From Nitrospinaceae bacterium (GTDB lineage Bacteria > Nitrospinota > Nitrospinia > Nitrospinales > Nitrospinaceae): 64,000 nucleotides of DNA. The translations under genes and the position numbers were made by a program. Positions 55,706 through 64,000 of this stretch are shown one piece after another. Below the pieces are notes generated by a model. That model made no database searches, had not been told where the DNA came from, and saw nothing but the letters and a program-made list of their open reading frames with translations. The stretch's first letter is position 1; each line of letters opens with the position of its first letter. The DNA lies in NCBI GenBank assembly GCA_029261395.1, contig JAJDBJ010000002.1, positions 1 to 64,000 of the forward strand, in the 5' to 3' direction.

Positions 55706-56364
55706 TTACGATTAATTTATACGACTATAAGAGAATCATCCGGGATGTTGGCATCCAGAAACAGCTTGCCATGGTAGCGGCAGGCACCTTGGTCGTCTTC
55801 CTTATATGCTGTGGGGTCTGGATGTTCCAGAATATGTTGATCTGGAGTACTCAAAGTGAATTGGCTGAAGTTGAAACCAAGGTTGCGGCGGCAACACCGG
55901 ATTATAACGCGGTCCAGAAGCTGAAAAAAGAGCAGACCCAGTACACAAAAATCATAACAGGGATCGATGCATTACGATCGGATCAAGCCCGGACCACTGA
56001 ATTTTTAGAAGATATGGGTCAGGCGGTTCCTGAAGGAGTTTGGCTGACTTCGGTTCATCAAATGGACATGGAGCAGATTCAACGTAAAAAAGTCCCATTT
56101 CTGTTTATTACTTATGAAAATGGACAATCAAGAAAAAGAAGGAAGAAGAACAATACGGAAGGCCTGTCTAATGACAAGTTTGTTGAGCTGAAGGGAACGG
56201 CGGTGGACGGTCAACCGGTCGTTCATTTGCTGGAGCAATTAAGAGCAATCCCTTACATTGATGCGGTAGTCCTCAATACGTCAAAAAGAGTATGGATGGA
56301 AAACCAACCGGTTCAGATGTTCGAGATTTACTTACATTTTCTAAACACCAAACCTGCGGCATGA
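55702..56364 (+). CDS. pilN: type IV pilus assembly protein PilN
   Basis: PilN links cytoplasmic PilM to periplasmic PilO. The 220-residue protein opens with ITINLYDYKR, the conserved PilM-binding segment. One membrane span (about 22-44, LAMVAAGTLVVFLICCGVWMF) follows, then a periplasmic coiled coil (about 50-80) and a ferredoxin-like domain. It overlaps pilM by four bases and ends 10 bases before pilO. A Lys/Arg-rich insert (RKRRKKNN near residue 145) is notable but does not disturb the frame. Confidence 0.94.
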   Translation: MITINLYDYKRIIRDVGIQKQLAMVAAGTLVVFLICCGVWMFQNMLIWSTQSELAEVETKVAAATPDYNAVQKLKKEQTQYTKIITGIDALRSDQARTTEFLEDMGQAVPEGVWLTSVHQMDMEQIQRKKVPFLFITYENGQSRKRRKKNNTEGLSNDKFVELKGTAVDGQPVVHLLEQLRAIPYIDAVVLNTSKRVWMENQPVQMFEIYLHFLNTKPAA

Positions 56365-56374
56365 GGCTGGATGC

Positions 56375-57016
56375 ATGAATCTGAATAAGATATTTGACAA
56401 AATACCCTACGAGACATTCACCAATTTCAAACCTGCGCATTATATAGGGGTGTTCGTGGGTTTAAGTGTGGCTATTTGCGGCGTCATGTTTTTTATGGTG
56501 TTCAGTCCCAACGCGGAAGAGAAGGCTCAGCTTGACAAGAAGTTGGCGGCATCAGAGAGCAAGCTTGTGCTGTATCTGGCTGAGGGGGCTAAAAAAGAAG
56601 CAATCACCAAACAAGTGGCTACGCTTTTTGGAACCCTTGTAGAGAAAAAGAGGCAACTGCCTCTGGCTGAGGAAATTCCGTTGCTGATCCATAAAATTTC
56701 GGACATTGGAGATTTTCTCGGTGTGGATATTGTTTCTTTCAAACTGAGACCGGCCACAAGCTCAGAGTTTTATAAATCCATTCCCATGTCGGTGACCATT
56801 AACGGGAGTTACTATAAAACGGCTGGATTTTTCGATTCACTGCAGAATCTGCTTCGTGTGGTCAATGTGAAAAAATTCGAGATGAACATGCGGCCAGCGG
56901 TCAAGTTAGTGATCAATGAGGATGGTGAAAAAGAGCAGGAAAACGTGGATACTCTTCAAACGATAATCACAGCCGATACCTTTGCGTATATCGAAGGTTC
57001 TGAGAACGTTAAATAA
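56375..57016 (+). CDS. pilO: type IV pilus assembly protein PilO
   Basis: The 213-residue protein has a membrane span (about 24-46, YIGVFVGLSVAICGVMFFMVF), a coiled coil (about 52-95) and a ferredoxin-like domain with VDIVSFKLRPATSSEFYKSIPMSVTINGSYYKTAGFF. This is the PilO signature. PilO forms a periplasmic dimer with PilN and carries PilP. GAGGCTGG precedes the ATG. It is five bases before the pilP-like gene. Confidence 0.93.
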   Translation: MNLNKIFDKIPYETFTNFKPAHYIGVFVGLSVAICGVMFFMVFSPNAEEKAQLDKKLAASESKLVLYLAEGAKKEAITKQVATLFGTLVEKKRQLPLAEEIPLLIHKISDIGDFLGVDIVSFKLRPATSSEFYKSIPMSVTINGSYYKTAGFFDSLQNLLRVVNVKKFEMNMRPAVKLVINEDGEKEQENVDTLQTIITADTFAYIEGSENVK

Positions 57017-57021
57017 AAGGT

Positions 57022-58584
57022 ATGAAGATGGCGAATATGCAACTATGGGGTCAGAGAATGAATATTAAAAAAGGCTTGATGATCACCCTTATGGTCGCGG
57101 CTTGGGTATTCACTCAGTGGGTGTCTGACGGGCAGGCGATTGCTAGAACCAGCTCGAAAACCAAACAAAGCCTTTCTCGACAGCTCTATAACGTCAGCGG
57201 ATTTAGCAAAGAAAAAAATGTTCTGTCCAAAAAAAGGATCAAATCAACCATTTGGACCCGACCGCGGGTTCTTCGGTCTCTGGGATTGTCCTTAGAGCAT
57301 ATTACGTTGATCAATGATATTTATAAGGGAACCTTTAGCGCAAATAACTTCTATAGTCAGAAATTAAAAAAGATCACGAGCAACTACCACGGTGCGCACG
57401 TGACCAAGAGTATTCGGTTTTTCCGCTCTTCTGTTGGGCGAAAAGTGGTGAGTCTCAATGTGAAATCGCTGAAGGTGAGTCAGAAGACTTATCAGAAATT
57501 CCTTGAAAAAATTGTTGAAAAGCCTCCCGAGAAAAACCGTATCAACTTGCTGGATCAACTTGAGAAAGCAATGGGCACGGTGGATGAGGTTATTGATTTG
57601 GAGAGCACCGTTCTTCAGCTGACGAATCCGGTCAACAAGGAGTTCAGTGCGCCTCATGCAGAGACGCTGATCACCCGCCTACGGTCCGATCTGCGGGAGC
57701 AACTTCGGTCGCTTAGATTACTTGAGGATATGTACAACTATCGTTCTCTTTCCAACCGTGAGCTTCAAAAGTTGATTCAGTTTTACGAATCTTCTGCAGG
57801 CCAATGGTTCCGGAGAGTGGATCGCGCGGGGAATCTGGCTGGTTTTGCCACCATTAACCGGAAAGCCCTGAGGCATATGGAAAAAATTCTGAAAGTTATT
57901 GAGTCGGGACATCAGAATATACAAACAACCCGAGTGGTTTTTGCTCCAGGACTGCGGCATCTGTTTTCAGAGAATCGCGATCCCTTTGCTCCTCTGATAG
58001 TTCCCGAAAAGGATAAGCCTGCTAAAAGGAGACGACCGGCCAAACCGGCTCCAGGACAAAAGCCGGGACCTCAACAGCCGGATGGAGAAACGATCAAAGT
58101 GTTGGAGGCTACTATTGGCGGTCTTCCAGCCATCCCGTTTGAATTGTATCAAAGAATCAAGGAAAGCAATCCGCGCTTGTATTCGGATCTTGAGTACTAC
58201 GGAGCCTTGTTCAAAAACAAAATTGGGTTGAGCGGAATGAAACCCTCTGAGTTGAAAGAAGAAGTGGCTCAATACAAGAAGTTGATTGCTAAAGCCAGAG
58301 AAGAGGTGGAAATGCTGGTACAAACCCCATTGCAATCCAGCTTGAGCAGTTTGACATTTGCCGGAGTAATTTGGGATGAAAAAGAAACCATTGGCTTGAT
58401 CGAAACACCGGATACCAAGGGTCATACTATCCGCGTAGGTGCCTTTTTAGGGCCTAATTTCGGAGTGGTCCAATCCATTGATGAGGAAAGAGTGGTTGTG
58501 CTGGAACGGCTTCGAAAATATGACGGAAAAATTGTTACCCAGACCGAGTTTATAGAATTCCCCCATCCAGATGAACAGGAGTGA
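57022..58584 (+). CDS. pilP: PilP with a long N-terminal DUF2059-like extension
   Basis: PilP normally has about 175 residues; this one has 520. A hydrophobic N-terminal segment (about 17-33) is an export signal or anchor. Residues about 80-300 form a helical region with two FYxSxxG-like motifs (IRFFRSSVGRKVV near 131 and YRSLSNRELQKLIQFYESSAGQWF near 240), the DUF2059 pattern. A proline-rich linker follows. The C-terminal PilP beta-domain has SENRDPFAPL near 316 and LSSLTFAGVIWDEKETIGLI, then VGAFLGPNFGVVQSI near 472. The frame is continuous, so this is a fusion. It lies between pilO and pilQ. Confidence 0.88.
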   Translation: MKMANMQLWGQRMNIKKGLMITLMVAAWVFTQWVSDGQAIARTSSKTKQSLSRQLYNVSGFSKEKNVLSKKRIKSTIWTRPRVLRSLGLSLEHITLINDIYKGTFSANNFYSQKLKKITSNYHGAHVTKSIRFFRSSVGRKVVSLNVKSLKVSQKTYQKFLEKIVEKPPEKNRINLLDQLEKAMGTVDEVIDLESTVLQLTNPVNKEFSAPHAETLITRLRSDLREQLRSLRLLEDMYNYRSLSNRELQKLIQFYESSAGQWFRRVDRAGNLAGFATINRKALRHMEKILKVIESGHQNIQTTRVVFAPGLRHLFSENRDPFAPLIVPEKDKPAKRRRPAKPAPGQKPGPQQPDGETIKVLEATIGGLPAIPFELYQRIKESNPRLYSDLEYYGALFKNKIGLSGMKPSELKEEVAQYKKLIAKAREEVEMLVQTPLQSSLSSLTFAGVIWDEKETIGLIETPDTKGHTIRVGAFLGPNFGVVQSIDEERVVVLERLRKYDGKIVTQTEFIEFPHPDEQE

Positions 58585-58593
58585 GGACGTATT

Positions 58594-60555
58594 GTGAATA
58601 TAAAAATTAAAAATCAATTTATGTTTGGCTTAATTGCCGCAATCTTCGGGGCGGGTTTGGTTCTTCTGCCAGCGTCCCATATCCAGGCGGAAACCGGCTC
58701 AATGGAAGCCGGGAAATCCGTATCCGGGAACAAGGCGGTCGCCAAGAAAATGATCAAGATCAGCCCGGCAAAAGGTACTAAAGCCGAGAGAATGCTGATG
58801 GCTCAGGCCTCGGGGGATGCCAAAGCCGGAACGCTTTCAAAAATTATCGACTTGCAAACAGCTAAGGAGGATAACGAGGTTTCCATTAAACTGCGATCTT
58901 CTCAGGCCTTGGAATACACCGCTTTCAAGTTAGTCGATCCTCTTCGCCTGGTCCTCGATTTTCCTAATATGGAAAAAAGTGACTTGAGCGGGGTTATGGA
59001 AGTGAATCAAGGAGTGGTCAATACCATTCGACCCTTATATTTTGAAGAGGCGAAGGTCATGCGGTTGGAAATCGGTCTTACCAATGCGGCTTCCTATGAG
59101 ATTCTCCGTCCCAGCTCTTATGTGATGGATATTCGTCTGAAAGATAATGAACCGCCTGCGAAGGAAGCAACGGCTCCTGAAGAAGCCGAGGCTGCACCAG
59201 AACAGATGGCCATGGCCGACACCGAGTCCGCGGACTCGAAAAATGCTACTCCTAAAGAGGAGGTTAGCGAAGAGGATGCAAACGATTCCTGTTACGAGCT
59301 GTTAGGGGGCGTTAAAGACAGTTTCTCGATGGATTTTCAAAATGCCAATATTAAAAATATATTCCGAATCATTGCAGAAGTCAGTGGATTCAACCTGGTG
59401 CTTTCTCCGGATGTTTCAGGAACGGTAAATATTCGTCTCGTTGATGTCCCGTGGAACAAAGCCTTTGAGCTGATATTGGAAAATAACGGTCTGGGCAGGT
59501 TATGCGAAGGCAATGTCATCCGTATTGTGCCGAATGCGACCCTGTTGGCTCTCCAGGTGGCGGAACCTCTGGTCACGGAAATGATTCGTATTAATTATGC
59601 CGATATCACGGAAATGTCTACGAACCTTGCCGGGTTGAAGAGTCCCAGGGGAAATATTACCGCAGATACCCGGACCAATACCTTGATTTTGACGGATATC
59701 AGTGAAAAAGTGGACGAAATGATTTCAGTCATTAAAACCCTGGATGTAAAAACACCACAGGTGATGATCGAGTCTAAAATTGTCGAGGTCACCAGAGGCT
59801 TCGCTCAGGAATTGGGAGTTCAGTGGGGTGCATTCACCGAAAGAGTTGATTTTAGTCAGCCAGATCAGTTTCCTTCTTTGATTCGGACGGGTGGAGCCCG
59901 CACTACCCGATTTCAGGATCAAGCGGATATTGCTGCGGATGGGCTCGACCCTGGGTTTATTGTAGACTTGGGCATTCCCAGTCAGCCGGCGGGTCAATTC
60001 GGGGTTTTGCTTGCAACTCTGGGCTTGGATGCAGCATTGGATATCCAGTTGGAAGCTTTGGAATCTCAGGGAAAATCCAGAACGATTGCTACTCCCAAGG
60101 TGACAACTCTTGACAACAAAGAAGCTAAAATCCAGAGTGGACGGCGGATTCCATACCAAACAGCATCTGCTAACCAAGGACAGCAAATACAGTTTGTGGA
60201 CGCGAACCTGGAGCTCAAGGTCACGCCTCATATTACGGCGGACGAAAATGTCTATATGAAAATTACTGCCACCCAGAATGCTGCCGATTTCGGAAACTCG
60301 GTGAATGGCGTTCCTACCATCCTCACCAAGGAAGCGTTGACAGAAGTCCTGGTGTTCAATGGCGCCACCACAGTGTTGGGCGGGCTTTATCAGAAATCGA
60401 CGTCGGAAAACCGTACCAGTGTGCCTTTCTTCGCCGATATTCCTTTCATCGGCTACCTGTTCAGAAACCGCGCCGAGCAGGACGATATTTCTGAATTACT
60501 GATTTTCGTTACTCCGACCATCGTGCGGAGTGAAGCATCGTTCACCAATAAATGA
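58594..60555 (+). CDS. pilQ: type IV pilus secretin PilQ
   Basis: PilQ forms the outer-membrane pore for the pilus. The 653-residue protein has a signal peptide (about 1-31, LIAAIFGAGLVLLPASHIQA). It has one AMIN domain (about 82-183, which binds peptidoglycan), an STN domain (about 245-315, FSMDFQNANIKNIFRIIAEVSGFNLVLSPDVSG) and a secretin N1 region (about 330-410). The secretin barrel (about 470-645) includes VPFFADIPFIGYLFRNRAEQDDISELLIFVTPTIV. The GTG at 58594 follows GAGGAC. Its stop overlaps the aroB start. Confidence 0.96.
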   Translation: MNIKIKNQFMFGLIAAIFGAGLVLLPASHIQAETGSMEAGKSVSGNKAVAKKMIKISPAKGTKAERMLMAQASGDAKAGTLSKIIDLQTAKEDNEVSIKLRSSQALEYTAFKLVDPLRLVLDFPNMEKSDLSGVMEVNQGVVNTIRPLYFEEAKVMRLEIGLTNAASYEILRPSSYVMDIRLKDNEPPAKEATAPEEAEAAPEQMAMADTESADSKNATPKEEVSEEDANDSCYELLGGVKDSFSMDFQNANIKNIFRIIAEVSGFNLVLSPDVSGTVNIRLVDVPWNKAFELILENNGLGRLCEGNVIRIVPNATLLALQVAEPLVTEMIRINYADITEMSTNLAGLKSPRGNITADTRTNTLILTDISEKVDEMISVIKTLDVKTPQVMIESKIVEVTRGFAQELGVQWGAFTERVDFSQPDQFPSLIRTGGARTTRFQDQADIAADGLDPGFIVDLGIPSQPAGQFGVLLATLGLDAALDIQLEALESQGKSRTIATPKVTTLDNKEAKIQSGRRIPYQTASANQGQQIQFVDANLELKVTPHITADENVYMKITATQNAADFGNSVNGVPTILTKEALTEVLVFNGATTVLGGLYQKSTSENRTSVPFFADIPFIGYLFRNRAEQDDISELLIFVTPTIVRSEASFTNK

Positions 60556-61628
60556 AGAAACTGAAAATCGATCTGGCCGACAGGAGTTACGATATCCTGA
60601 TCGGCCGGAACTTTCTTTCCCGCTTGGGCGGCCATCTCTCTCATCTCAAGTCGGTCCGTCGGGCTCTGGTAGTCACCAATCCCGCCATCAATAAACTCTA
60701 TGGCAAAGCATTATCCGAAGGGCTCCAAAGCGCCGGGCTGGCAATAGAATGTGTGGAAATCCCGGAGGGGGAAACGCACAAAACCCTGCAGGACGCCCAA
60801 ACGGTTTACAATCACCTGATCGAAAATCAATACGACCGCAATACACTGCTGGTGGCTTTGGGAGGTGGGGTCATCGGCGACCTCACCGGATTTATCGCAG
60901 CGACTTTTTTGAGAGGGGTACCTTGTATCCAGATTCCCACCACACTGCTGTCGCAAGTGGACAGCAGTGTGGGCGGGAAAACTGCCGTTAACCATCCCAA
61001 GGGGAAAAACCTGATCGGCGCGTTCTATCAACCTCGGCTGGTCGCGATCGATCTCGACACTTTGAGTTCCCTGCCGCCCGATGAATTTCGCGCCGGCATG
61101 GCCGAAGTCATCAAATACGGTGTCATCGAAGATCCCAAACTGTTCGCGTTCCTCGAAAAGAACTCCGAAAAAATTCTGAATCAGGACACGCAGTGCCTGG
61201 AAACCATCATCGAAACTTCCTGCGCCATCAAAGCTAAAGTCGTGGAACGCGATGAACGGGAAAGCAGTTACCGCATGGTTTTGAATTTTGGCCATACTAT
61301 CGGCCACGCTGTAGAAGCATTGACCAGCTACTCGCAGTACAAGCATGGCGAAGCTGTGGCCATCGGTATGGTCTACGCCGCCAAACTGTCCTGCCAACTG
61401 GGTTACTGTTCCGAGACAGTGGTACAAAAAATTGAGGCTCTGGTCGAACAATTCGGCCTGCCTTCGCGCCTGCCGGAATTTCCCGTGTCCGAGTACATCG
61501 AAACCATGTACCGGGACAAGAAAGCTCATGACCGGAATATCCGCTTCATTTTGGTCAAAGACATCGGCACGGTGGAAATCGTCGACCGCGTCGCCGAGGC
61601 TGATCTCCAAAAAGTCCTGACTGCCTGA
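60552..61628 (+). CDS. aroB: 3-dehydroquinate synthase
   Basis: AroB turns DAHP into 3-dehydroquinate, the second shikimate step; chorismate from this path feeds MqnA. The 358-residue protein has LVALGGGVIGDLTGFIAATFLRG near residue 98, QIPTTLLSQVDSSVGGKTAVNHPKGKN near 131, the metal-binding Glu and His in EFRAGMAEVIKYG near 180, and FGHTIGHAVEAL near 250. It is the last gene of the pilM-Q run (pilQ-aroB overlap of four bases), a known arrangement, though aroK is missing from it here. A terminator-like palindrome follows. Confidence 0.97.
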   Translation: MKKLKIDLADRSYDILIGRNFLSRLGGHLSHLKSVRRALVVTNPAINKLYGKALSEGLQSAGLAIECVEIPEGETHKTLQDAQTVYNHLIENQYDRNTLLVALGGGVIGDLTGFIAATFLRGVPCIQIPTTLLSQVDSSVGGKTAVNHPKGKNLIGAFYQPRLVAIDLDTLSSLPPDEFRAGMAEVIKYGVIEDPKLFAFLEKNSEKILNQDTQCLETIIETSCAIKAKVVERDERESSYRMVLNFGHTIGHAVEALTSYSQYKHGEAVAIGMVYAAKLSCQLGYCSETVVQKIEALVEQFGLPSRLPEFPVSEYIETMYRDKKAHDRNIRFILVKDIGTVEIVDRVAEADLQKVLTA

Positions 61629-61653
61629 GGGCGCGCCCTCCCCATCTTTTTTT
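61627..61653 (+). terminator. candidate terminator after aroB
   Basis: The perfect palindrome GAGGGCGCGCCCTC (61627-61640) is followed six bases later by seven T residues (61647-61653). It is weaker than a classical terminator because of the gap but would end the pil-aroB transcript. Confidence 0.5.
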
Positions 61654-61660
61654 CCATATC

Positions 61661-61688
61661 TTGACTTCCCCCCGCCATTTGTTATATT
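61661..61688 (+). promoter_or_regulatory. sigma-70 promoter for the aldehyde dehydrogenase
   Basis: TTGACT (61661-61666), a 16-base spacer and TATATT (61683-61688) lie about 78 bases before the ATG, just after the aroB terminator. The leader between them contains no clear riboswitch. Confidence 0.62.
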
Positions 61689-61765
61689 CGATTCAGTAAT
61701 CACTTTCCGTTTGAGCGTTCCCGTCTCAACCGTTTGGTTAACACCTGAATGCTTGGAGGTGTCCC

Positions 61766-63253
61766 ATGTCAAAACTGTTCAAAAACTATATCAATGGAAA
61801 ATGGAAAGCCTCTGCCAGCGGAGAAACGTTTGAGAACGTAAATCCTGCCAATCATAAAGAAGTCCTGGGGCGGTTCCCGAAGTCCAATAAAAAGGACGTC
61901 AACGAAGCCATATCAGCGGCGGAAAATGCGCAGAAGTCGTGGCGCGCCACCCCCGCTCCCAAACGCGGGGAAATTTTGTTCAGGGTTGCCGAGCGGCTCC
62001 TGCAACAAAAAGAATCGCTGGCGCAGGACATGACCCGCGAAATGGGAAAAGTTATAAGCGAAACCCGCGGTGACGTGCAGGAAGCGATTGACCTCACCTA
62101 CTACACCGCCGGGGAAGGCCGCCGACTGCTCGGCGAAACAGTGCCCTCTGAACTCAAAAATAAATTCTGCATGTCGGTGCGCATGCCGGTCGGTATCGTT
62201 TCCGCCATCACACCGTGGAACTTTCCCCTCGCCATTCCGTCATGGAAACTGGTGCCGGCGCTGATCTGCGGTAACACCGTAGTCATCAAGCCCGCCACCG
62301 ACACACCGTTATCGGTGGTCAACTTCGTCAAGATCTTCGAACAAGCCGGTTTGCCTCCGGGCGTACTGAATCTGGTTACCGGCTCCGGTTCCGAAGTCGG
62401 TACGCCGATGGTCGAACACGACAAGGTCAACCTCGTCTCATTCACCGGGTCAACCGATACCGGGTCGGTCATCGCGTCTTCCTGCGCGAAAAACATGAAA
62501 CAGTATTCCCTGGAGATGGGCGGCAAGAACGCTATTATCGTGATGGACGACGCCGATCTGGAGCTTGCGGTGGAAGGCGTCATCTTCGGCGCGTTCGGCA
62601 CCACCGGTCAACGCTGTACCGCCTGTAGCCGCGTCATCGTTCATAAAAAGGTCTTAAAAAAATTCACCGACCTGCTGGTCGCGCGCACCAAAACCCTCAA
62701 GCTCGGCGACGGACTCAAGACCAAAACCGATGTCGGTCCGCTCGTCAATGAAAGCCAGCGCACCAAGGTGGACAACTACGTACAGATCGGCAAAACCGAA
62801 GGCGCGAAACTGCTCATCGGCGGTAAGTATGCCAGCGGCAAGGACTGCAAGAACGGGTCGTTTTACCAGCCGACGATTTTCGGCGATGTGGCATCGAAAA
62901 TGCGCATCGCCCAGGAGGAGATTTTCGGACCGGTCGTCGCCATCATTCCCTGCAGTAGCTTTGAGCAGGCGGTGGAGATCGTCAACGATTCCAAATTCGG
63001 CTTGTCGTCCGCCATTTATACCCGCGACGTCAACCGGGCCTTCAAAGCCATGGAGACTCTGGATACCGGGATCACTTACATCAACGCATCGACCATCGGT
63101 GCGGAAATCCAACTGCCGTTCGGCGGCACCAAGGGTACCGGCAATGGTCACCGTGAAGCAGGCACCACGGCGCTCGAAATTTTTTCCGAATGGAAATCGA
63201 TTTACGTCGATTACAGCGGCACACTGCAGAAGGCGCAGATCGAACACAATTGA
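61766..63253 (+). CDS. NAD(P)-dependent aldehyde dehydrogenase
   Basis: The 495-residue ALDH-superfamily enzyme oxidises an aldehyde to the acid. It has [21 protein letters not shown] near residue 150, [10 protein letters not shown] near 173, and SFTGSTDTG near 228. The catalytic Glu is in [11 protein letters not shown] near 253 and the catalytic Cys in [15 protein letters not shown] near 285. [12 protein letters not shown] near 385 follows. The TACSR context departs from common succinate-semialdehyde enzymes, so the substrate is uncertain. GGAGG lies seven bases before the ATG. It is monocistronic, with its own promoter. Confidence 0.92.
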   Translation: MSKLFKNYINGKWKASASGETFENVNPANHKEVLGRFPKSNKKDVNEAISAAENAQKSWRATPAPKRGEILFRVAERLLQQKESLAQDMTREMGKVISETRGDVQEAIDLTYYTAGEGRRLLGETVPSELKNKFCMSVRMPVGIVSAITPWNFPLAIPSWKLVPALICGNTVVIKPATDTPLSVVNFVKIFEQAGLPPGVLNLVTGSGSEVGTPMVEHDKVNLVSFTGSTDTGSVIASSCAKNMKQYSLEMGGKNAIIVMDDADLELAVEGVIFGAFGTTGQRCTACSRVIVHKKVLKKFTDLLVARTKTLKLGDGLKTKTDVGPLVNESQRTKVDNYVQIGKTEGAKLLIGGKYASGKDCKNGSFYQPTIFGDVASKMRIAQEEIFGPVVAIIPCSSFEQAVEIVNDSKFGLSSAIYTRDVNRAFKAMETLDTGITYINASTIGAEIQLPFGGTKGTGNGHREAGTTALEIFSEWKSIYVDYSGTLQKAQIEHN

Positions 63254-63284
63254 CCGCTCCGCGAGGCCCGATCGTGAACGGGGC

Positions 63285-63379
63285 GAACTAGCGTGACGCC
63301 GGACTTATTTTTTAAATTGCGCTCAAGGACCATCGCTTACTGTCAACCGTCAGCCAGATGCCAGCGGGGGCTACCCCGC
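63285..63379. repeat. family C/D/E mosaic repeat overlapping the start of the last gene
   Basis: A CTAGCGTGACGCCGG variant (about 63291-63305), then ATTGCGCTCAAGGACCATCG and ACTGTCAACCGTCAGCCA lead into a family E palindrome GCGGGGGCTACCCCGC (63364-63379). The ATG at 63358 lies within this mosaic. Confidence 0.7.
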
Positions 63380-64000
63380 AGAAAGGAAAAAATATTTTTC
63401 AATTTTCCGTACTAGCCAGCGGTAGTAAAGGCAACTCCGTCTACATCGAAAGCGAACAGGCGAGTATTTTGATCGACATCGGCATCGGACCGCGTGTTCT
63501 CAAAAAACGCCTGGAACATATCCGGCGCGAACCGCAGGAAATCACCGCTTTGTTCCTCACTCATGAACATTCCGATCATATCAGCGGCGCGGGAGCCCTC
63601 ACTAAAAAACACAGCACTCCGATTTACGGTACGCGCGGTACGCGTGAGGCGATGCATCGACACGTCAGCCCCGACGTTGACTGGCGGACGATCCAGCAGG
63701 AAGATGAAACCATAGTGGGGGATTTAATGGTGGAGTCGTTCGCCACCCCGCACGACGCGGCGGAGTCGGTGGCCTATGTGGTGCGTTGCGGATCAAAGAA
63801 GCTCGGGCATATCACCGACCTGGGAAAGGTCACTCCGAGTATCGTCGAAAAACTTCAGGACTGCGACACTTTACTGGTGGAATCGAATCACGACGAACGC
63901 ATGCTGGTGGATGGGTTTTATCCGTGGCCGCTCAAGCAGAGAATTCAAAGTGACGTCGGGCATTTATCGAATACCGCCTGCGCGGATTTATTGAAGCAGG
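63358..64000 (+). CDS. YycJ/WalJ-type metallo-beta-lactamase-fold hydrolase, cut by window edge
   Basis: The frame is open to the end of the window, so the 3' part is missing. It reads FSVLASGSKGNSVYIES, then IDIGIGPRVLKKRLEHI, and the zinc motif LFLTHEHSDHISGAG (HxHxDH) near residue 65. LGHITDLGKV and LLVESNHDERML follow, the YycJ order. Family members start a few residues before FSVLASG. The ATG at 63358 lies in a repeat and adds 12 residues. ATT at 63394, with AAAGGA six bases upstream, matches the family N-terminus better and is a possible rare start. Function in DNA repair or cell-wall signalling is inferred from family. Confidence 0.82.
   Translation, partial: MPAGATPQKGKNIFQFSVLASGSKGNSVYIESEQASILIDIGIGPRVLKKRLEHIRREPQEITALFLTHEHSDHISGAGALTKKHSTPIYGTRGTREAMHRHVSPDVDWRTIQQEDETIVGDLMVESFATPHDAAESVAYVVRCGSKKLGHITDLGKVTPSIVEKLQDCDTLLVESNHDERMLVDGFYPWPLKQRIQSDVGHLSNTACADLLKQ

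Overview
The window reads as a gene-dense chromosomal segment of a Gram-negative bacterium. Outer-membrane machinery is present (PilQ secretin with PilMNOP, an MsbA-type ABC exporter, a LysM/M23 lipoprotein and cytoplasmic NagZ). Menaquinone chemistry of the futalosine type is suggested by MqnA. The order ispE, tRNA-Gln, prs, rplY, pth is familiar from Deltaproteobacteria and related phyla. Together with intergenic repeats of the 'cattctgagcg...gaagaatct' kind, this suggests a deltaproteobacterium-like or Nitrospinota-like organism. That placement is inference, since no 16S rRNA or other marker is in the window.

Layout. Positions 1-4930 hold housekeeping genes: ispE 3' end, tRNA-Gln, prs, rplY, pth, and a K+-dependent type membrane pyrophosphatase closed by a strong terminator. 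Positions 4950-8000 hold mqnA and a leftward hisI-hisG operon ending in a coiled-coil membrane protein. Positions 8170-18260 hold a rightward series: LRR protein, AlgH/YqgE, RluA-type pseudouridine synthase, DusB-type enzyme, cNMP-binding protein, TrmH/RlmB-type methyltransferase, a convergent DUF2231-like pair, TatA/B, a UbiA prenyltransferase, RibF and an LPG-synthase-like membrane protein. tRNA-Leu(CAG) lies at 18500. Positions 18930-24260 hold glyQ, a protoglobin-PsiE-like fusion and a run of poorly characterised small genes (DUF2059, a Cys-motif membrane protein, DsrE-like, YacG). An ExeA/GspA-type ATPase follows at 24513-26594.

An AT-rich pocket at 26660-28830 carries two tandem HEPN-like proteins. 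It is the best candidate for an accessory, possibly defensive, module. After it come an FG-GAP repeat lipoprotein, a LysM-M23 lipoprotein, apt, a DUF4911-like protein, mnmG, glyS (15 kb from glyQ) and ppdK. Positions 40120-46430 hold an epimerase, a two-subunit TPP decarboxylase of the ComDE/phosphonopyruvate type, an ABC exporter and a GH57 glucanotransferase. Next come an XRE regulator, nagZ, a lone FabF-like synthase, unknown proteins and miaB. Positions 54097-61653 hold a small XRE regulator followed by pilM-N-O-P-Q-aroB, with an unusually long PilP. The window ends with an aldehyde dehydrogenase and a YycJ-type metallo-beta-lactamase-fold protein cut by the window edge.

Nearly every intergenic gap of 150 bases or more in the GC-richer parts contains members of a few dispersed palindromic repeat families, often nested in one another. 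No CRISPR array, insertion sequence, transposase, integrase or rRNA gene was seen.
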